Source: Welwitschia mirabilis (Eukaryota; Gnetophyta; Gnetopsida; Welwitschiales). Taken from it: a stretch of 64,000 nt of DNA. The DNA is taken from NCBI GenBank assembly GCA_051453625.1, contig JBOZIK010000001.1, forward strand, positions 189,369,183 through 189,433,182, in the 5' to 3' direction. This document shows positions 21,841-33,556 of this stretch, one piece after another; position 1 is the first letter of the stretch; each line of letters starts with the position of its first letter. Position numbers and translations under genes: made by a program. Under the pieces are notes generated by a model, which worked only from the letters and a program-made list of their open reading frames with translations, was not told where the DNA came from and did not search any database.

Positions 21841-22960
21841 TTGGAAGGAAGTCCTCATCATTAAGGAGAACCTTCAAGACCATTTCTTCTATCATGTTCA
21901 AGGTTGCATCAAAAATTTTTTCATATAATTTCAGCCTTTGTCTATTATCTTTCTAAATCTCTTCAGTATCTAAGTTGGAAATCTCAATGGAGTCATTAGA
22001 ATGTACTTTCTCTATAAGATAAGGACCTAACCATTTAGAGAACAACTTATTATGTAAAAGATTCACTCTAGTATTATAGAAAATAACAAGTTGATCAGGT
22101 TTAAACTTTTTATGAAGTAGTTTTTTATTATGTTTGAACTTAGCTTACGCTTTATGAATGAGTTGATGATGTATAATACATGTACATTTTAAATGATTAA
22201 ATTGGGCTAATCTATTTTTAATATTTTTATTAAGGTCTATAAGATTAATTTTATAGAAAGAAGGATAAGAGTTATAACACATATCAACTAGTAAACACAA
22301 ACCTTTTCGTACATAAGTTCGTAAGATAAAAAACAAAGAGAATTATGCTNNNNNNNNNNGTTTTTGAAGTATTTTATTTATTTCTCTATTTGCATTTTCA
22401 GCTTGACCATTGGTTTGTGGATGATAAGCATAAGCGACTCTATGTTCAATTCCAATGGATAAAAGAAGCCTCCTAAAAAGATGGTTTATAAAGTGAGCTT
22501 CTTGATCACCAATGATAATTATAAGAAAATCAAAATGTTAAAAAATATAAGTTCTAATAAAATTGTAAACAATTCAGGCATCATTCATAAAAGTAGTAAT
22601 ATTTTCAATCCATTTAGTAACATAATCAACAACCACTAAAATATAATTCTTATCATTAGAAAGTGGTTTAATAGGGCCTATAAAATAAATTCCCTAATAA
22701 TTAAAAGGTTCACATTCAATAATAGATTTAAGAAACATATTATAAAAACAAAGAAGACTACCATAATGTTGATAATCATCACACCTCCTAGCAAAATTAA
22801 AATAGTGCTAAAAAAGACTAGGCCAATAAAAACCAGAGTGAATAATTTTTATTGCTGTTTTCTCTCCACTAAAATAAGCTTCACAAACATTACCATGATA
22901 AAGATGAAATATGTCTAATTTTTTCCATTCAAGCATACATTTTCTCATGATTTGGTCTTA
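21841..22960 (-). pseudogene. Athila-type gypsy integrase
   Basis: On the minus strand the zinc-binding part reads H-G-N-V-C-E-A-Y-F-S-G-E-K-T-A-I-K-I and S-G-F-Y-W-P-S-L-F near 22800-22900. The core has F-I-G-P, V-V-V-D-Y-V-T-K-W-I-E near 22610-22640, I-I-G-D-Q-E-A-H-F, and [16 protein letters not shown] near 22380-22430. Asp, Asp and Glu of the catalytic triad therefore all have counterparts. The C-terminal part gives V-I-F-Y-N-T-R-V, K-W-L-G-P-Y and R-Q-R-L-K-L-Y. The [10 protein letters not shown] and GEKTA..SGFYWP signatures are typical of the Athila/Tat branch. A 10-N gap at 22350 and several stops break it. Confidence 0.88.
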
Positions 22961-23199
22961 TTATCTGTAGTAAAGATGTGGCTCTATCCATTTATAATCA
23001 CATATTCTATGGAAAAAAGATTTTCTTTGATTATGACTCTAATGTTATGGTGTTTTCATGATAACAAGATAATTAACTATATTAGCATATTAAGAAGGAG
23101 GATGAATAGAAGATATAATAAAAAGTTGTTCATTCAAAAAAGAATTATTAATCATAATATCATTGAGAGAAGAAAAAAGATGTAGCAAATGATCTGCTA

Positions 23200-24420
23200 C
23201 ACTACCATGTTTCTATACTTTACCAATAATAATAAGATTAAATTTTTGCATGAGGAGGATCCATCTAATAAATCTAGTACTAGAATCTTTATTGGTTATG
23301 AGGTATCTAATAACTACATGGTGGGTATAAAAATTTATATAAAAGCCTAAAAATAAGTATCTAAGACTATCGAGGCAAAAGATTATGGCTAACATTTGTT
23401 TCTTAGTAGTAGTATAATTCAATTGAGTTTTAGACAAAGTCTTGCTATGATAAGATTTAACTTTAAAATTATTTTTATAGTTTTATTCATAAATCCCATC
23501 CACGACAATATTACTAGCATCACACATTAATTCAAAATATTTGTTCCAATTGGATCTCATTACAGTGAGTGTATAATATATTTTATCTTTAAGTGTTTCA
23601 AAAGTAAGCTGAAAAGATTTATTCCATTCAAATTTAGATTCTTTTTTAAGTAATGAATAAAGGATTTTATGATTATTAGCATAATCCTAATAAAACAATT
23701 AAAAAAACCACAATAACCAAGGAAATATCTCACTTGTTTTACATTTTTTGAAGGAGTTATATTTTTAATAACACTTACGTTTTCAAGGTCTAGCCTAATT
23801 CCTTTATTAGAAATATGGTGACCTAAGACAATTCACTATGAACTAGAAAGAAACTCTTCTTTCAACTCAGATGTAGGCCACTTTCAATGTATTTATCAAG
23901 GACTTTTTCTAACTTTTCTAGTACTTGTATAACATTTTTATCAAAGATTAAGAAATCATCCATAAAAATTGAATGCTCTAACATATTAAAAAAATACCTA
24001 TCATTGCATGTTGAAAAGTACGAGGGGCATACAAAGTCCAAAATGCATGCATCTAAAAGTAAAATTTTTAAAAGATGAAGTGAAATTTAATTTTTCTTAA
24101 TTCTTACTAGCTATAAAAGCCCAATTGTAACCACTATACCCACCAAAAATGTAATAAAAAGCATTCTTTTCATTCTCTCAAGTATTTGGTTAAGAAAATG
24201 TGGCAATGGTCTTTCTTTGTTACTTCATTTAGCTTTCTCAAATCAATACACATTCTCCACTTCCCATCTTTCATAGTTACTACCATCAAAGAACTAATCT
24301 ACTTACTATTAGATATTGCATAAATAATTCCAGCATCCATTAATTTAATGATTTTATCTTTTACAACTTATTTAAGGGTTGGAATTAACCTATACTAGGG
24401 TTGCCTAACAAGTTTTGGAT
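23200..24420 (-). pseudogene. Athila-type gypsy reverse transcriptase and RNase H
   Basis: The RT start on the minus strand is I-K-L-M-D-A-G-I-I-Y-A-I-S near 24315-24350, then M-V-V-T-M-K-D-G-K-W-R-M-C-I-D-L-R-K-L-N near 24230-24300. The RNase H end is a clean open frame 23213-23437: S-K-T-Q-L-N-Y-T-T-T, L-A-I-I-F-C-L-D, L-R-Y-L-F-L-G and R-F-I-R-W-I-L-L-M-Q. These runs match the Athila/Tat RNase H closely in order and spacing. The palm F-x-D-D region near 23940-23960 is open only on the opposite strand but still aligns. Stops and frameshifts prevent activity. Confidence 0.88.
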
Positions 24421-24949
24421 TATCCTCAAGATAGATTTTATGTTGAATAATGAAAGTAGAAATGGCTCTTAAATATTTATGGGTTCAAGTAAATGGATTA
24501 ATCTTAGAATTAAAAAGTGATATTAAAATTGATTCTTATTGAGGGGAAAAATTCTCATTTATTATTAACAATTTCTTTTGATCATCACAAAGAAAGATAT
24601 ATTCCAATCTAATGGATATAGGTTTTAGATTTAAATTTAAATTTTTATTTTTTGTTAAATTTATCCCAAAGTTAATCATCATATCATATGATTTTTTGAA
24701 TGATATGGTTGGATGACCTACCTCAAAATATAAAATCTCAGTTATTTTTAGATGTTGAACTTCTTCATAGATTACAATTTTAGTTATCCATTTTCTTAAT
24801 TAAAATAGTCAGTTCCTAAGTTCTTATAGTTTAATTCATCATCATCAAAATCTTTCAAATTTTTTACTTCAAATGGATCATCATACAAGATAAGCTTGTG
24901 AAGCATTAGTTATCTCTCTTCAAGTGGATAATGTTGTAAAAATAATGTT

Positions 24950-25420
24950 GGCTTAATTTCTTCATTTACATTCTACTCATCACCTAAATCTTTTTCAGTG
25001 GCATTAAAAAATCTAATAGAAAACTTTTTATTTTCTAAGTGCCACTCCATCATTTTAGTTCTTATATCCATAGTACAATGGACCATTGCACACAATGCTC
25101 TAACTATAAGTAGTGGATAACCTCTATTATCCTCAACTTTAATCACAACCACATCTATTGGATAGAATGCTTCCTTAATTTGGATTACCAAATCTTTTAT
25201 TACTTCTAAAGGTTTCTTCATGGATGTATCTGCCAATTCTAGGATAATACATGTAGGCTCAATTCTAATTTCCAAACTAAGTCATTAACAAATGTATAAA
25301 GGTATAATATTAACACTCACTTCCTATATCAATTAAGGCTTTATTAATTCTTTTATTTTCTTCTAATGTAACAGTAACCATTGGTACCCTAGGATCCTTA
25401 AATTTTAGACTTTTTTGCAA
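24950..25420 (-). pseudogene. Athila-type gypsy aspartic protease
   Basis: An open minus-strand frame (24973-25275) carries E-L-A-D-T-S-M-K-K-P-L-E-V-I-K-D, V-D-V-V-V-like strands and a P-L-L-I-V-R-A-L strip. In Athila these positions read LADRS, D-F-V-V-L-D and ILGRPFLAT. The catalytic D-L-G-A-S-I-N segment should lie just upstream (25290-25340), where I can read only a degraded form. The late L-G-R-P motif is also lost. Confidence 0.75.
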
Positions 25421-25498
25421 AACTAAGTCAGTTATAAATTAGGTTAATTAAACTTTACTGAGTATGGTTCATTTTTGTTTCCTCTTAATTATGTATTT

Positions 25499-26665
25499 TT
25501 AAAACTTAAAATATCTAGGAATTTCTTTTAAGAGTTTCCAAAATGGTAAATTTATGCTCACTTCTTGCATTAAGGCTTTAAGATAATCATTAAAGATAGT
25601 ACTAGTATTTAGTCTATTAAGCCAAGGGATAGCAGTTTTTTTTCCTTTATCTTGTGAAAATTTTTTCTTATTGAGCTTATAGCTTAAAATAGAAGGGAAG
25701 TTATGATTTTCTAAGATTTTAATATCCTCTTCTTCTTCTTCATTTTTCTTATCATTTTTAGAAGTTGAAGGCTCAGGAGTAGAAGGTGTTATTTCATTTA
25801 CACTTCTTATCAGAACCTCACAATATTTTCTTACTTCATTAGGGTTTGATAAAGGTTGTGTCATAAGTGATCCTTGTGTTTTTTTAATTTTCAAGCACAG
25901 TTTATTGAAAAACATTCACTAGGTTTTCAATATTTGAGTTTGTCATTTCTTGATATTTTCTTAGTTCATCAATGGAATTTCTAAGTGGATCATTTTAATT
26001 TTCAGAATCTGATGTACTTGCTTGATAATTTGAGCTACTTGGTTGGAAGTAAGAGTTGTTCATTTAAAAGTTTGCATTCTCAAATATATTCCTAAAGGGT
26101 TGATAATTTGGATGATTTATTTAAAAGTTCTGGAATTTGTTTTCAAAAGATTGAAAGTTAGGTTGTCCATTCATCCTAGGTTGAAATTGCTTTTGATTTT
26201 TATTTTGATTTCTAAAATTTAAATACTTTTGGTTGAAAGCATACATTTCTTCATAAATATTCTCTTTGTAAGTTGGCAATAAAGGAATTATTTAGTTATA
26301 TGATAGTTGTCTTTATGCAAATCACAAGTTGGAACCACATTCTTTTCAGTTGTTACTTTTACATCTAAAATCATTTGAGTGTATTTTTCTAATGTTATTG
26401 TAAAATTCTTGATTACATTTATTGTTCTTTTTTCTATTTTTACTTTCTTCTTTTTTTATTTAACTTCTTTAAGATCTTTTATGATTTGACCTATAGTCCA
26501 ATTTTCTTTAGATGTTGGTTTAGGCTATGTTTGACTTAGTTTCACTAGTTCTTCCAACAACCTTCATGCATTTTGTAAAGTGAGATTCATTAGATTTTTA
26601 CCATATGAAAAATCTACAAGTTATTTAGTTTGGTTATTAAGTCTACTACAGAAATAGTCTATTAT
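25499..26665 (-). pseudogene. Athila-type gypsy gag, C-terminal part
   Basis: The minus frame begins I-D-Y-F-C-S-R-L-N-N-Q-T-K next to the nested insertion at 26665. It then shows G-K-N-L-M-N-L-T-L-Q-N-A and R-L-L-E-E-L-V-K-L-S-Q, the usual end of the Athila capsid domain. A Q/N/F-rich stretch follows (Q-N-K-N-Q-K-Q-F-Q-P-R-M-N-G-Q-P). An open frame 25499-25915 holds an acidic E-E-E-E-E-D-I run and the pre-protease motif I-N-L-P-F-W-K-L-L-K-E-I-P-R-Y. The N-terminal half lies beyond the insertion at 32371-32960. Confidence 0.8.
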
Positions 26666-26832
26666 TGTTATGAAATAATAATGCGAAAAAATCAAAAGAC
26701 ATAAGATTTCCAAATCAAAATTTTATTTCTCCATTGTTTTATTCAAAAAAGAGCTTGCTTGAATAGGTAAGCACACCACTAGGATTTCATGTATCCCTAG
26801 GCATGGAACCATGGTGTGTACTAGCCTTAGTA
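26666..26832 (-). mobile_element. 3' LTR (167 bp) of the nested small copia-like element
   Basis: Plus-strand TGTTATGAAATAATAATGC at its left end and GCCTTAGTA at its right end align with 32202-32370, including GTGTGTACTAGCCTTAG. On the minus strand it is preceded by a purine tract. The 5 bp before it (ATTAT) match ATTAC after the other LTR at four of five positions, as expected for a target-site duplication. Confidence 0.85.
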
Positions 26833-26844
26833 ATTTCCCCCTTA
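26833..26844 (-). other. Polypurine tract of the nested element
   Basis: Minus-strand ATTAAGGGGGAAAT directly precedes the 3' LTR, the expected plus-strand primer. Confidence 0.75.
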
Positions 26845-27740
26845 ATGTGGGAATACATGCTTTTTCAAGGAAAACTAGGGTACCTAGGGGAAAACCTTGG
26901 GAATGCAAAAACCTTTGAAAAGGAGTTACTATGTGAGGGAACTACTTTGCAAAAGAAGCAATCAATTTACTACTATACATTCCATAGTAGATAGGCTTAT
27001 TCTTGTACTACACATCATAATTGATACTGCATATCTTACATTACTAGGTCACATTTGTACTATACATCTCATAGTACTAGGATTACATGTGACTTCAATC
27101 AGACACCTAAAAACCAAATGAATTCCATGAGGCACAAAAGGAAAAAATGAGTTTAACTCAACACATTATCAATTCAATCTTGAATTAAAATACTAGAACT
27201 TTTCTTGAGTAGGTATCTTTTTTTGAGTAGCAGTTGTTAGTTTTATGATTGGATGATGTACTAGTGCATTAACTTTATGCTATCTAAGTTCCTTAATTTT
27301 ATGAATCAACTCCCATATATCATTATCTACAATAGGATAGTATTTTCATTTTGTAGCATAGGTTCATTGATAATGTAAAATGAAGTCTCTAATTGAAGTT
27401 GGTATAACATTAGAAATTAGATGAAGCTTGGTAACATCATTATTATAACTTGTATGTGAGCTATATTTGGTTTTACTTTTACCATTTTCATTGTAAGAAA
27501 CATCTTAGAGAGTAGACTATGACTAAGTACTATGATGTCGCTGTGGATGATCTGAGCTTATTTAGTCAAAGAACCTACTAAATTGTTATGGGGACCATAA
27601 AATAAAGTGCCCACAGCATTAAATTTCTTAATTCCTAAAGGTTTCAAAGAAGTTATACTAATAGAAGGAAATGGAATAGGACTAGTGACTACATCTCATC
27701 CCTTAATCATTAGATAGTGAGCATCCAAGATTTGGGGTTA
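26845..27740 (-). other. Post-protease region of the nested element, no pol domains
   Basis: About 0.9 kb separates the protease-like frame from the polypurine tract. Short runs such as I-V-D-N-D-I-W-E-L-I-H-K-I-K-E-L appear on the minus strand, but there is no integrase or reverse transcriptase motif. Open frames on the plus strand (26803-27121) are unsupported. Confidence 0.55.
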
Positions 27741-28235
27741 GGAAGTAGTGCAAGTAATTTCATACTTTTTGGTACAACCTTAAAGATGAATAAGTTTACC
27801 ATCTTTGTATCTTTACATAATCAGTTTGTATTTGAAGTAAAAAATATCCACTGAGTTCTTTATCATAGAGATTGAATGACCTTCTTGCACTAGAGTAAAA
27901 AGTGATAGAATATGCAACATCAAAGAAGGCACATATCAAACATGAGAAATAGTCTATAGAGAGAGTAATGTTAAATTAAGAGTGATCGAATCATAGCATT
28001 CCACTAGAATTAGAGTTTTATTTGCGAAATAAACCTAACTTGATGCTTTAACAAATTCATTAAAATAATCACACTAATAAGTCATGTGATAATTAGCATT
28101 TATGTCATGAATTTAAGTTTCATCATGTGGTATGTGATCACTCACACATACAAAGTCATAATTGTCAAAAATTGTGTTTAATTCATAATGATTATCTTCA
28201 TCAAGGGATTTTAACTTTTAAATAATTACATTTGT
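27741..28235 (-). pseudogene. Copia-like protease frame of the nested element
   Basis: A single minus frame with a few stops reads D-N-Y-D-F-V-C-V-S-D near 28150-28180, N-A-N-Y-H-M-T-Y, Y-F-N-E-F-V-K-A, Y-F-A-N-K, S-I-T-L-N-L-T-L and V-x-Y-V-P-S-L-M-L-H-I-L-S-L near 27920-27960. The H-M-T, Y-V-P-x-L and L-L-S-(V/L) spacing is that of Ty1/copia protease and the strip after it. The D-S-G itself is not preserved (D-I-N-A-N before H-M-T). Upstream, near 28440-28520, a basic Ser/His/Lys-rich run (S-H-S-H-R-S-P-S-K-H-K) fits a nucleocapsid tail. Confidence 0.6.
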
Positions 28236-31200
28236 CTTAGGTATAGATCTAATATTATTCCAAGGTATCTGATATAATTCGAAGGTATAACCACTTCTTT
28301 CACATTAGGAGCACTAATATTTGTTTTTTGTCAGAATAGCAAAATGCTAAACTTACTTTTTATTTAGAATTATCTAGTTAGGCTTCTTTTTCTATTTTTA
28401 TGAAGCCTTATGCTTATCATGATGTAATGTCTTTGACAGATAAAAGTTATGAGAAGACTACTTATGTTTAGAAGGAGATCTATGAGAATGAGAAACTTTG
28501 CAAGCTGCATCAGAGGACAAGGAGTCTCAGAAGTTAAACTAAGCTTCTATAGTAATAAGATCCTTACTAGGTATGTAAAAGTTCATATTAGATAGTTACT
28601 TAATTCCATGATGATATAGGATATAGCTACAAAGAAATGAATCCTCTAAACAACAATAACTAAGTTGACATAATTTATGTAAATTTTTTGAGTTGGATAT
28701 ATCTCAGCAACCTTTGTTTTAATAACTATTATCTAAGCTATAAGCTAATGCATTATACCCCTTTTATAGGAAAGAGTGTCCATGCTTGTAATGAGGTTTA
28801 TCAACTCGAAATCATTCTTCGCATAAAAGGTATCTTGCAAAGTGCTATAGTTGGTGTAATAAGACTTACTTCTATCAACCAATATTTTATGCACAGTAGC
28901 CTCTGATTTGTGCATTATCTTATGATCTTGTGATTAAACCATAAATGCACATTATTGATATAAAATCCTCATTCCAATCCTCCCAACTCTGATTATCTTG
29001 CTAGATCATCCTAAGGTTGGACATTATTTCAGTAGTTAATATTAGCATGAATATCTCTAATAAGATCTAAAATCTGCCTTTCAATGTTAAACCCATGATG
29101 AATACTGAAAAGGAGAGAGAAAAAGGTTCATAAGTTATGAGGTAAAGTCAAATTATAAAGGGATCTTGCTTACATCCACTACTGAAAAAATGAATAAAAA
29201 TCATTAAAAAAAAAAACAAAGAGGAAAAATTTAAGACAATGGTATAGTCAACTGAAAAGGGATCTTGCTCTCATCCATGAATTCAAATGATCTATCCAAA
29301 TCATATTCAAATAAAATAAAAGAAAAAGAGGTATAGTCACAATGAAAAGGAATTGATCCCAAAAATTCAAGTGACCTATGGAAACTACAATGTGTGACAA
29401 TCAAGAAAAATCCCCCAAAATCATGTAACACCTACATGCACAAGAACAAACAAGATAATTTGTTAAATAATTCTTAGTTTAAGTGAGGTAAATTTTAACA
29501 TGAAGAGATATAATTTGATTTTTAGATGATGAAAATGCGGATCTATCAGTTTTAAATTCTGCTTCCAAATATGAGTCATGATTACATCCTAAGGAAGTAA
29601 AAGGATAAAAATGTGAATCATCTCAATGGGGTTTCCAAGTTATTAGCTAGTTTTAATTATCTCAACTAAACACCCTCTTTAAGAAAGAGTATCATGCAAT
29701 GTCAGCGACCTACTTATACCTTAGGCTTATTAAATTTTAAGATTGATTACACTTATAACTCTCTATTGCCTTGGTGATGAAATCCAAGTAGATCCTACCA
29801 ATATACCTTTGGCCTTCATGTAATATACCCTCAATTTCCAAGGCATACAAAAGTATCTAGGCCTTGGAGTACCTGAGATTTTTTTGTTTAAGAGAAACAT
29901 GGCTTTTTATATGACTTAAACTTCATAGTTAAGGTAGTTAAGAGTGCATAACAAGCTTATAGGGTTGTGTAGCATGACATGAATCTCTCTCTATGTAAGG
30001 CACCCTATGTCTACTACCAATCAAAACTTATTACCAGTGTAAAATGTGATGTGTTTAAGGATGAAAGTAATTTTCAATTTTAATTTTAATCATAAAAAAT
30101 TAAAATTTTAGTATGAGAAAGAGAAAGAAAAATAGAAACACCAAAAACACACATAAGAATAGGGTCTGATTTGGTATAGTTAGGCTAAGTGGATCTTTCT
30201 CAACATTCCAAAATTATTTCAATGTATCCAAATTAGAAAAAATAGTTTAAGTAAGAAGAAAAATTAAGTCAAGTGGATCTTTCTCCATATTCCAAATTTG
30301 ACTTAATGAGAAAGAAAAAGTTAAGGGTTTACAATTTGCAAAAACTGCATAAGAAACTTTTAAGTGCATAAAAATATGCTTTAAAAAAACTAAGTTAGGG
30401 GCTTACAAGTGCAAAAGATGCACAAAAAACTCAAGAAAATTAAAAAAATCCAAAAACAGTAAAAAATGCTAAAACTATTAATGTGTGTAAAATAGAGCTA
30501 ATGGCTAAAAATAGCTAGCTAAAATGCTTATGTGTGAAAATTAAAAATGCCTAAGAAATGGCTTCACTAACTTGCATGTGCATCCCAATAGAAAAATGGT
30601 TAGCATAACATTTAAAAAATTTGATTTTGCAAGCCACTAAGATTCAAACTTTGAATCTTCCTTTTATAAATCTGGTGCTTTGGCTACTTCATCAACTATT
30701 CTCTTGTTAACTACAAAGGCTCACAAACATAATAAAAATAATCATTCATAGAGAGAAAATATCAAACATGCAATGCTTAGGTATACGATAATTGTAAGAT
30801 CTAAAGAAGGTAGCTTTCAGGCATAGGTAGATGAGTCTGTGATAAAGAAGATCCATGGAGACAAAGAAAAGTTGAATTAGCAAAGAAAATCTAGCACAGA
30901 TAACAAGCAAAAGGAAGTAGCACATTTCAGGTAGAGTGATTACTGTTGTAGGGTGAGAAGCATGGGATCTACAATGGAAAGTTATAAAATGTATCAGGAA
31001 CCACGAGCACACATAGACACTAACTAGTAAAAAGGGGAGGAGCTCAAGAATCATAGAAGTATAATAGTAGACACAGGGAAAGAAACAACGATTAATTGCT
31101 TAGGTTATGTAGATCTGACAGATTTAAAATGCAAACATAGGTGCATAGGTGACAAGAACATATACATATAGAGAGAAGATCTATAGAATGCATTGTGCGA

Positions 31201-32186
31201 GTAGGTACAAAATGATGCTGCATGGTAATAGCATAATAACGGGGTAAATCGCAGCTACAAGTAAATTGATCTTATATGGTTCATTTCACTTTTCTCCTTA
31301 CTTGTCAAAATCACTAATGCTTGATGAGCCTACTTTCTATGATGATCCTTATTTCCTAGACTCTTAGTATTCCCACTCTCTTATAACAAAATGATCAATT
31401 TTTTAATACTAAAACATGTTGAAAATATGTTTTCTATATTCTATTCCACAAACTAATATGAGATTAAGAGCAAATAGTTCTAGTGTAATAACCAACAGAG
31501 GAGTAGGTACAACTAGTAAAGCACTAGTGACAAGATGGTAGAGAGGTCAGAATAGGTTGATCATGATGAGAAACAAAGAGTTCATCAATAGCAGTGAACC
31601 TACAAAAGGCCAAAATAGCTTCGTAGTAAGTAGTCATAAAAGAACTCACAAAGGTAGGTACACGCAGACGAGAAGAAGAGCTACTATAAGCTATGAGTAG
31701 ATGCATGATAGCACATATTAGTAAGGGGTTAATAGTGTATCATAGAATATAAGCTGACAGCTAATCAACAATACTAAAATATAAAACTAAATCATAGGAA
31801 GGCACACATGAAACGCAAGTATCTTAGAAGACCAACTAAGGTTAAAACCTCAATTATTGTAGATCTTCAATACCAACTTCTGATACAAATTAATTTTCAA
31901 GGATTTATAGAGTTACTTGCCTTTTTTCTTTTTTTAACTTATCTTACTTAAGAAAATGCAAGAAATACATGAATGTAAGAAAATAGTAGAAGATGCTATA
32001 GATGTTACATTAAAAAATTATAGAGTCTTCACCAAATATATATATATATTTGAAAAAAAAATCTTAAGTAAAGTTTTATGCATATCAAACATACAAAAAA
32101 ATGCAAAGCATTTAAGGGTATGTAAGAGGCAACAAGAAGCATAAGTACTCAAGGAATTGCTAAGAAGCTCTAGAATCCCTAGACTG
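28236..32186 (-). other. Internal 5' region of the nested element (gag or leader), unrecognised
   Basis: This 4 kb should hold gag and leader of the minus-strand element. A fragment F-N-I-E-R-Q-I-L-D-L-I-R-D-I near 29040-29080 looks coding but has no family I can name. Three loose ~90-bp repeats with AAAGGGATCTTGCT or variants start near 29147, 29240 and 29326. Near 31890 a second TTGTATCAGAAG-like initiator-tRNA match on the minus strand hints at a further small insertion. Most of the rest is A-rich and shows nothing. Confidence 0.4.
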
Positions 32187-32201
32187 AAAGCTCTAATACC
32201 A
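32187..32201 (-). other. Primer binding site of the nested element
   Basis: Minus-strand TGGTATTAGAGC directly follows the 5' LTR end. It matches the initiator-tRNA-Met complement TGGTATCAGAGC at 11 of 12 bases, fixing both element type and orientation. Confidence 0.85.
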
Positions 32202-32370
32202 CTTATTAGAAAACAAGAATGCTAAAAAATGAAGAGGCATAAGATTTACAAATCAAAATTTTATTTCTCTCTATATTATTCAATAAAGAGCCTATTTAAA
32301 TAGTCAAGCACACCACTGGGGTTTTTACATATCTATGGGTGTGGAATCATGGTGTGTACTAGCCTTAGCA
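32202..32370 (-). mobile_element. 5' LTR (169 bp) of the nested small copia-like element
   Basis: Pairs with 26666-26832; shared blocks include AATCAAAATTTTATTTCTC, AAGCACACCACT and GGTGTGTACTAGCCTTAG. About one base in five differs between the two LTRs, so the insertion is old. ATTAC (32371-32375) follows it as the target-site copy. Confidence 0.85.
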
Positions 32371-32960
32371 ATTACTACTTCTTGAGTAAATGCATCAATG
32401 AGATTAAAATAAATTGCAATGAAAATAATTCATGAATAGTGGTATAATCTTCATTAGGCTGTTGTTGAAAATTTCTTACCTCTTTCTTTCTTTTTCTTAT
32501 TATTGTTTCACTCATAAATCTTTTTATGAATGCTTCTTGAACTTTATTTCATGTTTTTAAGCTTTATGTGAAATATCCATTAACCATAATTTTTCTTTTT
32601 CTTTTAACGTGAAGGAAAAAATAACCATAAAAGTGTAATCACTAATTCATTTCTTACCATTTCCTGAGGTAAGTACTAATTGTTCAAGGTTGACCATATG
32701 TTGAAAGGGATCTTCATCACTTTTTCCATTAAAGATAGAATATGCATTTATATTTCTTAACTCAGCATCATCATCAAGAGGTAAGTGGAAAGGATTTTAG
32801 ATTTCATGTTTTTTATTTTCAATTAGTTCTTTAAGAGTAACATTGGCATTTGGATTTACAAGGGTAGTAGAGGTTTCTATCATGATAAGGGGATTAGGTG
32901 AAGCTACTTCTTTATGTTTTTGCATATAATTTGATATTGCAATAAAACAATTTTCTTCTA
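32371..32960 (-). pseudogene. Athila-type gypsy gag, N-terminal part
   Basis: The minus frame gives L-P-L-D-D-D-A-E-L-R-N-I-N-A-Y-S, S-D-E-D-P-F-Q-H-M-V-N-L-E and F-T-L-K-E-K-E-K-L-W-L-M-D-I. This is the Athila capsid order (EDPHxHL, then a L-x-D-K-A-x-x-W-L strip). It runs to F-T-Q-E-V-V-I at 32375, and the sequence continues I-D-Y-F at 26665 on the other side of the nested element. The two halves together account for one gag domain. Confidence 0.82.
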
Positions 32961-33556
32961 AATTTTATTTTGAAAAATTTTCTTTTAAAAAAATTAAATT
33001 TAGAAATAATAAATGTAGAAAAATTTTATTACTCAATTTTTAGAATATTTTGCATACTCGGGCTATATGTAACTAGGTCTACTTTATAGTCAAACCTTCT
33101 TGGATGTTTTCTTTGATCACCAGCTACTCTTTCTGATACTTTGTCTTTTTACCTGACTTTACCATGTTCTAGCATGCTCAGTTTTTTTTTTTTAAGTGTT
33201 GTTTGAGTGGTGGTCCAAATGATGTATCTGAATGACACAATACACAAAAACTCGAAAATAAAAAACATAGAAAAAAATAGAATTCCAAAATAACATGAAA
33301 TAAAAATTGGCAGTTAGCATCTGAGTCATCTAGATGATAGAGAAGATGATATGAAAAAACCTAGTTTCATAGGCCATCATTGGTGCACATAATCTAGACG
33401 ATAGGGAGGATGACAAGGTATCATTTCTAGAACATAAATCAAAAAATGTGAAAATAAAAACCTATAGTTCAACTATAAAGATACAATGTTACTGTAGACA
33501 AATACTTAAATCAAAATCCAAAATACTTATCTTAGGAACAATAATCCTTGAACTCT
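32961..33556 (-). other. Athila-type leader region
   Basis: Between the 5' LTR and gag there is AT-rich sequence with no coding signal. On the minus strand the LTR end is followed by AGAGTTCAAGG; I could not assign a tRNA primer site. Confidence 0.45.

Noticed and set aside
22952-23185. 77-codon plus-strand frame
   Set aside because: It lies opposite the Athila integrase-RNase H junction and reads as an antisense shadow.
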